Below are positions 1 through 7,059 of a DNA stretch of 49,330 nt, piece after piece; position 1 is the stretch's first letter; each line of letters starts with the position of its first letter. The notes under the pieces were generated by a model. That model saw only the letters and a program-made list of their open reading frames with translations, did not search any database and was not told the DNA's origin. Source of the stretch: CAYYYW01 sp964476245 (GTDB lineage Bacteria > Patescibacteriota > Microgenomatia > UBA1406 > HO2-37-13b); contig CAYYYW010000008.1 in assembly GCA_964476245.1 (NCBI GenBank), positions 1-49,330 on the forward strand, given 5' to 3'. Position numbers and translations under genes: made by a program.

Positions 1-2886
1 GAGATGAAATCCCGGCGTTTTTTTACCCAATACGGGAATCTTTTTGGCATTAATAATCAACCGCAAGAATTAAAATTAATTGAAGTTAGTAAATCTGACC
101 AGCCCATCTTTTTTGGTAAATATAAATTAGGAGAATTCCCCACCGAACAACCACCATTTATGCCTATGATCATTAGAACTCACGTTAAGTTTCAACAAGT
201 CTATAATAATATCCCTGTTTTCTGCCAGGAAGTGATTGCTCATCTTAAAGAAAATCAAATTCAATCAATCAACGCCGAATTTACTCCCAGTATCACTATT
301 GACTCAACCATCCCAAAAATAACGGCCGAACAAGCTAAAGAAAAAGCCAAACAAATTTGGGAAAGCGAAAACAAGCAAGCAAAATATATTGATACCCCAA
401 TTCTTTATATTTTTAACCCATCGGTCTTAAGTTCAAGAGAAAATCATAATTATCTCATTTGGTATATAGAAATAGCTAATTCAGCTACCCAAGCAACGGA
501 GAGAGAATTTCTTTTTATCAACGCGATTGACGGTAATCTGGTTTTTCGTCTCCCTGGAATTTTTGAGGCAAAAAATATTCAGGTTAAAGACAAAGGTTAT
601 GACCCAAATAATAGGTACCCCAATGATCCCGAAGATGCCCGCAATTTTGCCGGACAAACTTACGATTATTATTTTGATAAACACGGCCGAGATAGTTTTA
701 ATGGCGCTGGAGCAACCATTTATGTTAACGCCCGTATTAGCGGTAGTTGCCCCAATGCCTACTGGAACGGCTCAAACGTAAATTTTTGCGCCGGTATGGC
801 TGTTCGCGATGTTGTTGCTCATGAACTCACTCATGCCGTTACTCAATATTCTTCCGGACTACAATATTCCTATCAATCAGGCGCTATAAATGAAGGTATG
901 TCTGATATTTTTGGCGCGGCCGTGGATAATGACGATTGGACGATGGGAGAAGGATCGATTCTGGGCATAATCCGCTACATGGATGACCCAACAAGAAAAG
1001 GACAGCCTGACCGGCTTTTTAGCCCCAACTATTACTGCGGCAGTAGCGACTACGGCGGCGTCCATAAAAATAACGGCATTCCTAATAAATTGGCTTACTT
1101 AATGGCCGAAGGCGGCTCTTTTAATGGCTGCACAATTTCTGGACTTGGTCGGGAAAAAGAGGAACGGATTATTTATTTAACCGCCACCAAATATCTTACC
1201 TCATCTTCCAATTTTGCCAATTTTTATCAGGGAATTTTGTCCGCCTGCGAAGAGCTTTATGGAAAAGGCAGTTTTGAATGTCAAAACACAGATAATGCTG
1301 CTAAAGCGGTAGAAATTAATCAAGAAGACGCGGGATCTCAACAAGGAGCAAAATGCCGAGGAAAAACGCGCGTTGCCCCAAATTGTTCAACCACTAGTCC
1401 TGTTCCAACCACTCCACCAACCGGCGTCCCAACAACCACTCCTCTGCCGACGAATCCCCAAAATCAACCAACCAATACTCCCCAGCCAACAACGCAAAAT
1501 CCAACTCCTTCCCCAGTATCAGTCGCCATTTGGAATACCATGATGCAAAATGGTCAAGAAATAATCCTTCCCCAAAGCAGCCGTCTTCCTAAGGGAACTT
1601 TGATTTCTGTTTGCTATAATCGTGCTCCAGGAGAAGTCACCATCACGGTAGATCGGGGAAATGGTTTAACCAGCAGCTATTCAGGTGTACTTACTGATTC
1701 TGTTGAGTTTGGTTGTCTTCATTCCGGACAACAACGTTTTTTTCCTTTGGGAGATTTAGCCGATCAACAAGGCTCTTTGCATAGTTATACTATCAACAAC
1801 AACGGCCAAACCGCCTCAACTAACCTATTAGTTACTACCGGAGATATTTTTATTCCAACAGCTCCGCCAACAACCGAACCAACTAATATCCCAACCGCAA
1901 CAATCATTCCCACTACTCCACCGGGACAACCAACCAATACTCCTCCGCCAACCGGCGGACCAACCAGCATACCAACAGCTACCCCTTTACCAACTAATGG
2001 ACCCACGCCGACCACTACAAGCTCGTCTTTACAAAACCTTATTAATAGTGTTTCTGAAGATAAATTAAAAGAATATCTTACCAATTTGGTTGATGACGAT
2101 GAAATCGCCGGCCAAGACGAACAACAAACTCGTTACAGTCGCTACCAAGGACACATAACAGAAAGTGAATATGCCAAAAATCTATTTCAATCTTTTAGTT
2201 TAGAAACCCAATCTCAAGACTTCAGTTTTTCAAAAAGCGGAACTACATTTAATACGCGAAACGTCATTGCCCGTCTTCCCGGAAATAATGCCAACCAAGT
2301 TTATTTAATCACCGCCCACTTAGACTCAACCGCGGCCAATTCCGGAACCAACGATCCAGCTCCAGGAGCTGATGATAATGGTTCAGGCTCGGTATCTGTT
2401 CTTGAAGCAGCTCGGGTTTTGAAAAATTCTGGAATTCAATTTAACTCCACCATCGAATTTATCCTCTTTTCTGGCGAAGAACAAGGACTTTATGGCAGTT
2501 CTTATTATGTTAATCATCGAGACACCAACAAAACAATAAAAGGCGTGGCCAATCTTGATATGATTGCCAATCGTGGCTCATCAGGTGACTGTGTTACTTT
2601 TGGTTACCGTGCTTATAATGGTGGTAATGTCATTTCCGATAAAATCGTGGCTATGAATAATCAATACCAGATTAACCTTACAGCCAGCTCGGTACAATCC
2701 TCAATCACGGCTTCAGACCACGCGCCGTTTTGGCAAGCAGGTATCCCAGCCATTTTTGGTTTTGAATGTGATTTTAGTTCGGTTTATCACACAACTTCCG
2801 ATAAAACTGATAGAATTAATTTTGATCAATTGACTAAAACTGTGAAAACAGTCACAGCCGCTATTGCCAGTTTAGCGTTAGAATGA
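1..2886 (+). CDS. Secreted M4 (thermolysin-like) + M28 double metallopeptidase, 5' end probably outside the window
   Basis: Seen: an FTP/M4 propeptide-like start, then HELTH at residues 273-277 (numbering from the ATG at base 4), the third zinc ligand E297 exactly 24 residues after H273 as in thermolysin, and the GGVH catalytic histidine at about 354. A Pro/Thr linker (about 460-505), a small beta-rich domain and a second P/T linker (about 620-680) follow. The C-terminal domain is M28: H772, D790/D791, E825/E826, D852 and H929 match the two-zinc aminopeptidase ligands. Family knowledge: M4 is an endopeptidase made with an inhibitory propeptide, and M28 is a zinc aminopeptidase. Inference: an extracellular enzyme that could cut proteins and then trim the peptides for uptake. 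No signal peptide follows the ATG at base 4 and the frame is open to the window edge, so the real start is probably upstream. Confidence 0.9.
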   Translation, partial: EMKSRRFFTQYGNLFGINNQPQELKLIEVSKSDQPIFFGKYKLGEFPTEQPPFMPMIIRTHVKFQQVYNNIPVFCQEVIAHLKENQIQSINAEFTPSITIDSTIPKITAEQAKEKAKQIWESENKQAKYIDTPILYIFNPSVLSSRENHNYLIWYIEIANSATQATEREFLFINAIDGNLVFRLPGIFEAKNIQVKDKGYDPNNRYPNDPEDARNFAGQTYDYYFDKHGRDSFNGAGATIYVNARISGSCPNAYWNGSNVNFCAGMAVRDVVAHELTHAVTQYSSGLQYSYQSGAINEGMSDIFGAAVDNDDWTMGEGSILGIIRYMDDPTRKGQPDRLFSPNYYCGSSDYGGVHKNNGIPNKLAYLMAEGGSFNGCTISGLGREKEERIIYLTATKYLTSSSNFANFYQGILSACEELYGKGSFECQNTDNAAKAVEINQEDAGSQQGAKCRGKTRVAPNCSTTSPVPTTPPTGVPTTTPLPTNPQNQPTNTPQPTTQNPTPSPVSVAIWNTMMQNGQEIILPQSSRLPKGTLISVCYNRAPGEVTITVDRGNGLTSSYSGVLTDSVEFGCLHSGQQRFFPLGDLADQQGSLHSYTINNNGQTASTNLLVTTGDIFIPTAPPTTEPTNIPTATIIPTTPPGQPTNTPPPTGGPTSIPTATPLPTNGPTPTTTSSSLQNLINSVSEDKLKEYLTNLVDDDEIAGQDEQQTRYSRYQGHITESEYAKNLFQSFSLETQSQDFSFSKSGTTFNTRNVIARLPGNNANQVYLITAHLDSTAANSGTNDPAPGADDNGSGSVSVLEAARVLKNSGIQFNSTIEFILFSGEEQGLYGSSYYVNHRDTNKTIKGVANLDMIANRGSSGDCVTFGYRAYNGGNVISDKIVAMNNQYQINLTASSVQSSITASDHAPFWQAGIPAIFGFECDFSSVYHTTSDKTDRINFDQLTKTVKTVTAAIASLALE
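1944..1959. repeat. TCCGCC/GGCGGA palindrome inside protease linker
   Basis: TCCGCCAACCGGCGGA, arms TCCGCC/GGCGGA, lies in frame in the second P/T linker of the protease and encodes part of a PPTGGP stretch. It is one of four related copies (3481, 8596 and 12553 are the others). Confidence 0.5.
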
Positions 2887-2893
2887 TAAAAAC

Positions 2894-2924
2894 TAAAGAC
2901 TGTCTTTATTAAAGACAGTCTTTA
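2894..2924. repeat. 31-nt perfect palindrome, copy 1 of the AAGACTGTCTTTA element
   Basis: The arm AAGACTGTCTTTA and its reverse complement flank a single central T at 2909; pairing extends two more bases on each side. It starts 8 nt after the protease stop codon. A second copy with the same 13-nt arms lies inside def (23395-23423). It could act as a transcript-end hairpin for the protease, but there is no U-tract, so a terminator role is only a possibility. Confidence 0.75.
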
Positions 2925-2944
2925 AATAAGAAAGTTCCTATGCT

Positions 2945-3736
2945 ATGAAAAAAATAATTTTTCTTATAATAATCATTTCTTTCTTTTTTGTTACATGTTA
3001 TATGTTACAAGTTACAAAAATAATGGCTCAAACCAACAATTATTATCTAACAGTCATTCCCTACCAAACCCGTGAAGATCTTGACGTCCTATTCGCCGAA
3101 AGTAGCCGTGTCATTGACTATCTTGAAGGCGAAGGAGTTGAGGAACCGATATTTTTAAGTATAATCACAGAGCCCCAAAGACAAAATCTTACCAATAAAA
3201 ATTTCAAAATCAATATTCTTGATAGTCTAAATAATTTGAACGATATTGCCAATTATACTCTACTCTATCACCCCGAGCCAGATCAATCAAAACTGTTGGC
3301 TAACTTTGGAAAAGTTTTTGTCGTTTCCAAACATTACGCTTTACTTAAAACTTCACCTGATAAACCATTTGTTTATCGGGGAGTAGCCGCCAAATTTTTT
3401 GTCATTCCCTTTGCCAAAGAAATCGTCACTCCACCTTACCGAACCAAAACAATCGTTCCCACTAAAACTCCGTTACCATCTCCGCCAGCTGGCGGACCAG
3501 TTAAATCACCGTTTTCCTTGATAAAAACAATTTTCGTGAGTCTTTTTTTAAGCTTAATCATTACCGGAGTTGTCTTTCTATTTTTTCAGCAACGAAAGAA
3601 AAAATTGCCTATCGCCACCATCGTAATTATTTTCCTAGGGCTGGTTTTAATTATCAGCTTTCTTACCTCAAAACTATCCCCCAAATCAAATTATCCCACT
3701 AATGATTTAGAAATTAAAGAAACAGAGGAATTTTAA
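2945..3736 (+). CDS. Exported membrane-anchored protein of unknown function
   Basis: 263 aa. Seen: an N-terminal hydrophobic signal/anchor (residues about 3-20), a soluble region of about 150 residues, a short proline-rich stretch near 165-185, and two hydrophobic segments (about 190-212 and 221-240) separated by a QQRKKK basic loop. I do not recognise the family. After the first hydrophobic stretch the signal region reads VTCYMLQVTK, encoded by a tandem repeat of GTTACA/TGTTAY units (about 2990-3016), which looks like an inserted microrepeat. A GC-rich palindrome (3481-3496) encodes the SPPAGGP part of the linker. It follows the protease by about 60 nt on the same strand and may be cotranscribed. 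Confidence 0.6.
   Translation: MKKIIFLIIIISFFFVTCYMLQVTKIMAQTNNYYLTVIPYQTREDLDVLFAESSRVIDYLEGEGVEEPIFLSIITEPQRQNLTNKNFKINILDSLNNLNDIANYTLLYHPEPDQSKLLANFGKVFVVSKHYALLKTSPDKPFVYRGVAAKFFVIPFAKEIVTPPYRTKTIVPTKTPLPSPPAGGPVKSPFSLIKTIFVSLFLSLIITGVVFLFFQQRKKKLPIATIVIIFLGLVLIISFLTSKLSPKSNYPTNDLEIKETEEF
3481..3496. repeat. Perfect palindrome TCCGCCAGCTGGCGGA in CDS
   Basis: A 16-nt perfect palindrome read in frame as part of SPPAGGP in a flexible linker. An identical copy is at 12553-12568 beside the tRNA gene; variants are at 1944 and 8596. Confidence 0.7.
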
Positions 3737-3889
3737 TCAGGTTATTTTATCTACAAACCATTCAACTAATTTCTTCTCATCACCCATTATCCACCCAGTA
3801 ACAAACTCTTTAAGTTGATCATAAATTCTTTCGTATCAAAAATGACCACAATCGTTGACAAATTTGAAATAATAATTTTTTGTAGTCAT
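3737..3889 (-). pseudogene. Small ORF interrupted by an in-frame TGA
   Basis: From the ATG at 3889 (minus strand) the frame encodes MTTKNYYFKFVNDCGHF, then TGA, then a further 32 codons of protein-like sequence beginning YERIYDQLKEFVTGW and ending at a TGA at 3737-3739. Both parts are in one frame with ordinary composition, so this looks like a small gene with a nonsense mutation or the end of a larger decayed gene. Upstream it runs directly into the GC-rich island at 3895-4005, which may have disrupted it. Its last codon abuts the stop of the convergent plus-strand gene. Function unknown. Confidence 0.3.
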
Positions 3890-3894
3890 TAAAA

Positions 3895-4005
3895 TTGGCA
3901 GTGGCGCAGAGCTTTAATCCCCGCCGACGACGAACCTCCAAGGTTGTCCCAGTACCCCGCCTAATTCGACGGACGGTACGGGATATCGTTTACGGCTTGT
4001 TAAGA
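3895..4005. repeat. GC-rich intergenic palindrome island
   Basis: This segment is far more GC-rich than its flanks and contains short inverted repeats (AACCT-CCA-AGGTT at about 3935-3947; GTACC/GGTAC arms at about 3953-3980). It has no ORF. It resembles the other GC-rich mosaics of this window (8541-8645, 12380-12570). The rest of the gap to 4059 shows nothing recognisable. Confidence 0.45.
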
Positions 4006-4059
4006 AGATAAAGAGAAGTATTTTTAACCTAAAAGGTTGAATTAATTAGAATTGTCTAT

Positions 4060-5568
4060 TCAAGAGGCCGGAATATTTTGTAAAACTCCATTTTCATCCA
4101 CATTCGCCTCTATCTCAAATTGTCTTAAATACCAGATCTCCCCGGCGGTATATATATCTGTTTTCATCTCTCGCGCGATCTCAAGTAAAGTGCTAATCAT
4201 CTCTTGGGCATTGTCACGAACAAAAGGAATAACGTGTTCCCGGACAAATTTTTTTTCTGCTTCGTCATCAGGGAGCTCCATATATTCCGTATCGGTTTCT
4301 CTTAGGTAAAAATATAATCTTTCCATTCCCGCCATAGTAACTGAACCGCAGTTGCTTAAAACCTCAGGCGGCATAACCATTCCTAACTTTGCTGCCAAAT
4401 TAGCCAACTGCCACTTATTCCCTTTTTTTAAGATATTATTGGCACCAGCTAAAACAACCTTTACCCCCGCTTCTTTTAGTTCTTTTAAAGTAATTTCAGT
4501 TAATTGCTCTTCCTGACTAGAACAAGGCATAAATATATCAGCTTTTTGTCTGTAAATATCGTTGGGAGCAACAAGAACAACTTTTTGACCAGGATAATCC
4601 TCTTGAAGTTCTAATAAACGTTGGTATAATTCTTGATCAAACTCGGGATCAGTTATTAGTGGAATACCTAATTCATCAACGGGCAGTTTCATATCAGAAA
4701 GATAAATTTGCCGAGCGCCTCTATCTAATGCCAATTTAACCGCGGTATAACCGATCCGACCAAATCCTGGAATCGAAACAACGCTGTCTTTGAAATCTGG
4801 AGTGTCAGGTAAATTGTCTATTAAGGCATCAATAGTTGCTTCCATAGAATAACGACAAGCACCAGGGGTATCAAAGTTTTCTCGGGTACCACAGATTTGA
4901 GCATTTCTACCATCCTCAACAGCCAAAGCACTACCGCGAGCCATAGCACCAATAGTTTCCGGAGTTTGACGAGCATCGGTTCCTGTTAGGGCACGTGAGA
5001 GTCTTTGCGGAGAATAAAGCCACCCAGTTGCTTCTTGTAGGGCAGACGATTTCTCCCAATCGGACAAGCCACTCTTTCCGGATTCCATAACTACAGTTGC
5101 TTTCATGCCGCTTAAGCCAAAATGCCGGCGCAGTCCAGACATAGTAGTTTTATGACGCATGGCTAAAGCTAGGGAAAGAGTATGCTCTAGAGCAAATTCT
5201 ATCGGACTTCTATCTTCAGGGGTAGAATAGACACCGGTACCGCCAATGACCGATAAGGTTCCATAAGCATGATGTCTCTCTGCGGGGACAAGCTGATCTT
5301 GACAAATAACCATTAAGGCCCTTTTACAATTGCTCGTTTCCATGAAAATCAAATGTCTTTCCATCTCATCTACCGGGTCCAGCTGCCATATTTCTAATCT
5401 CTTCATTTGTCTTCCTAGTTCGGGTTGGTCTATCTGAAGATCATGGAGAAGATTAGTACATTCTCTAATAGGTGGAATTTCTTGACAATCTTCAAAATAT
5501 TTTTCAAATCCCCCTGGAATATTTACTGCGGAAAATCTTTCACCTTCTAGTGTCTTAAGCTGCGTCAT
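4060..5568 (-). CDS. Glu/Leu/Phe/Val dehydrogenase family amino-acid dehydrogenase
   Basis: 502 aa, somewhat longer than usual leucine dehydrogenases. Seen: the two family lysines (K140 in MRHK; K156 in GLSGMK, the place of GGGK), a Rossmann GFGRIG at 268-273 with the acidic strand end at D292, the DIFMPCSS motif, AGANN, and a closing NCGSV in place of the usual NAGGV. Family knowledge: NAD(P)-dependent reversible oxidative deamination of an amino acid to a 2-oxo acid. Which amino acid is used cannot be told; leucine/valine dehydrogenase-like is the nearest fit, and the divergence at the glycine-rich lysine motif is a caution. The next minus-strand gene upstream is a PLP aminotransferase, so the pair may link 2-oxo acid and amino-acid pools. 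It is preceded by its own promoter (5633-5660). Confidence 0.8.
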   Translation of the reverse strand: MTQLKTLEGERFSAVNIPGGFEKYFEDCQEIPPIRECTNLLHDLQIDQPELGRQMKRLEIWQLDPVDEMERHLIFMETSNCKRALMVICQDQLVPAERHHAYGTLSVIGGTGVYSTPEDRSPIEFALEHTLSLALAMRHKTTMSGLRRHFGLSGMKATVVMESGKSGLSDWEKSSALQEATGWLYSPQRLSRALTGTDARQTPETIGAMARGSALAVEDGRNAQICGTRENFDTPGACRYSMEATIDALIDNLPDTPDFKDSVVSIPGFGRIGYTAVKLALDRGARQIYLSDMKLPVDELGIPLITDPEFDQELYQRLLELQEDYPGQKVVLVAPNDIYRQKADIFMPCSSQEEQLTEITLKELKEAGVKVVLAGANNILKKGNKWQLANLAAKLGMVMPPEVLSNCGSVTMAGMERLYFYLRETDTEYMELPDDEAEKKFVREHVIPFVRDNAQEMISTLLEIAREMKTDIYTAGEIWYLRQFEIEANVDENGVLQNIPAS

Positions 5569-5632
5569 ATGTTTATTTCTTAAATAAAAATATTGGTTCC
5601 AAAATTAAAATAAATTTAATTATAGGATTCAT

Positions 5633-5660
5633 ATTATATCATATAATTTTCTTTTTGCAA
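5633..5660 (-). promoter_or_regulatory. Promoter of the amino-acid dehydrogenase
   Basis: On the minus strand TTGCAA (5655-5660), a 16-nt spacer and TATAAT (5633-5638). The predicted start leaves a leader of about 58 nt before the ATG at 5568. Confidence 0.55.
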
Positions 5661-5818
5661 GTACAAAAAAGTCAATAATTAAACTGCCGGAGAAGTCCCA
5701 AGTTACGTTGTCAGTTACTGGAAACTGAAGAATTGTTAGAGGTTATTTTGCAGAACATACCATTTGAAATCAACCAGTCAGCTGTCAGGTTCGGTCTCGG
5801 GTGGGAGTTATTAATAAT
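5661..5818. other. Intergenic gap with short dyads
   Basis: Between the dehydrogenase promoter and the aminotransferase stop. It contains small dyads such as CAGTT-ACTGGA-AACTG and a CAGTCAGCTG core related to the ATPase palindrome at 7577. One plus-strand frame is open here but no recognisable protein emerges. Confidence 0.3.
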
Positions 5819-6982
5819 CTACAGTTTGAGTAACGATTCTAAATCTCTGGTTCGGCTCCAAACCAGGTCTTGACCCCATCTTGCCAATGTTTTCGGAGAT
5901 TTACGGAGAATATCAGCGGTTGAAACCACTCCTAAGGAAAATCGCATATGATTCCCCGTATCTCCAAAAACACTCCCCGGTACACCAACAATGCCCAATT
6001 TTTTTATTATTTCAAAAGGAGAAACACCTTCCTGAAGTTCCACCCATAAATATAGCGGGACATCTTGTTTTAACACCTCCGCATTAATTTTTGAATAACC
6101 GGGAACAGAAATAAGATCGAGGTTTTTAAAATATTGTCCTTCTGGATTAAGATCTCTTAACACTTCGAGTAATGCTTGCTGTCGTTGTCTAAGCATAGAT
6201 ATGTAAGCAGCTATAGTCTCTGGCGGAATTATGTAAGACAAAGCCCGAAATAAAACGTCAACTTCTCCAGAAAAACCAGGATAATTTCTAATGGTGTCAG
6301 CCTGAAAAACTTTTTTTAGCTCTTCATTAAAGATAACCGCCGCGCCAATCCTTGTCCCCGGCCGAGCCAATCTTTTTGATTCGGAAATAGCAAAAATAGC
6401 TCTTTGGTCTACCCCGGTTTCTTGAATTACAGCAATTAAGGCTTTAGCTTTTTCTACCGGAATCATTGACATATAAGCCATATCAAAAATAAAAACAATC
6501 TCTGGATTAATCTCCTTCATTTTTAAAAGAACTTGTCTTAAGTTTTCAGCATTATAGGAGCAAGCTCGAGGATTGTCACCAGGAGTAATAAACATGATAT
6601 CCGGAGTTTTTGCTCTCTCATCTAAAAACGTTTGAATCCTTTCAGCGGTTATTTCTTGATGGAGTAAATCGGAGGTGGGAATATATTCAACTATTAATCC
6701 ATTGTCCGAAGCCGCATTATTGGCCACGGTAAAACAGACAGAAGGAGACCATAAGACCGCCTCTTTTCCTTTTTGACGCTTAAAAAAATTGCTTAAAGCC
6801 CGAAATGATCTACCCAGGGCCTCCATTTCTCCATGAGCCATCCAGACTTGTTCTTCTGAATCAGTATTTAGTCCTATTGCTACCATTTCCCGCCTGATAA
6901 GATTTCTCGCGTCTCTTGTCCCTCTTGCCTCAACATCGTAGCGGGTTCCATAAACGCCTCTTTTTTTACTTTTAATTTTCAA
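5819..6982 (-). CDS. Class I/II PLP-dependent aminotransferase-like protein
   Basis: 387 aa, normal family length. Seen: TPGDNPRA in the place of the NPxNPTG motif, D167 and Y170 in FDMAYMS (cofactor-ring contacts), K203 in SESKRLARPGTRIG (the Schiff-base lysine and following arginine), and a C-terminal HMRFSLG whose arginine fits the substrate carboxylate ligand. Family knowledge: transfers an amino group between an amino acid and a 2-oxo acid in the cytoplasm. Specificity is unknown. The predicted start is TTG at 6982, with GAGGAAAC upstream and no better ATG. It is divergent from the P-type ATPase and upstream of the dehydrogenase on the same strand. Confidence 0.8.
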   Translation of the reverse strand: MKIKSKKRGVYGTRYDVEARGTRDARNLIRREMVAIGLNTDSEEQVWMAHGEMEALGRSFRALSNFFKRQKGKEAVLWSPSVCFTVANNAASDNGLIVEYIPTSDLLHQEITAERIQTFLDERAKTPDIMFITPGDNPRACSYNAENLRQVLLKMKEINPEIVFIFDMAYMSMIPVEKAKALIAVIQETGVDQRAIFAISESKRLARPGTRIGAAVIFNEELKKVFQADTIRNYPGFSGEVDVLFRALSYIIPPETIAAYISMLRQRQQALLEVLRDLNPEGQYFKNLDLISVPGYSKINAEVLKQDVPLYLWVELQEGVSPFEIIKKLGIVGVPGSVFGDTGNHMRFSLGVVSTADILRKSPKTLARWGQDLVWSRTRDLESLLKL

Positions 6983-7021
6983 CTCTCTTATTGTTTCCTC
7001 AAGTCTGTAATATAAGGTGAA

Positions 7022-7051
7022 TTGAAAAAATTTATTTGCTTCTGTTATACT
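7022..7051 (+). promoter_or_regulatory. Promoter of the P-type ATPase, leaderless geometry
   Basis: TTGAAA (7022-7027), an 18-nt spacer, TATACT (7046-7051). The ATG at 7060 is 8 nt after the -10 box, so the transcript should begin at or within a few bases of the start codon. Confidence 0.6.
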
Positions 7052-7059
7052 AAAAATCT

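Noticed and set aside
3737..3889. Recoded TGA (glycine) as in some CPR lineages.
   Set aside because: Several intact genes end in TGA at the expected place (for example 9766-9768, 13908-13910), so TGA is a stop here.
5690..5838. A plus-strand frame reading roughly QLLETEELLEVILQNIPFEI in the gap after the dehydrogenase promoter.
   Set aside because: It looks somewhat protein-like, but it is short, has no start and ends antisense inside the aminotransferase; I could not link it to a family.
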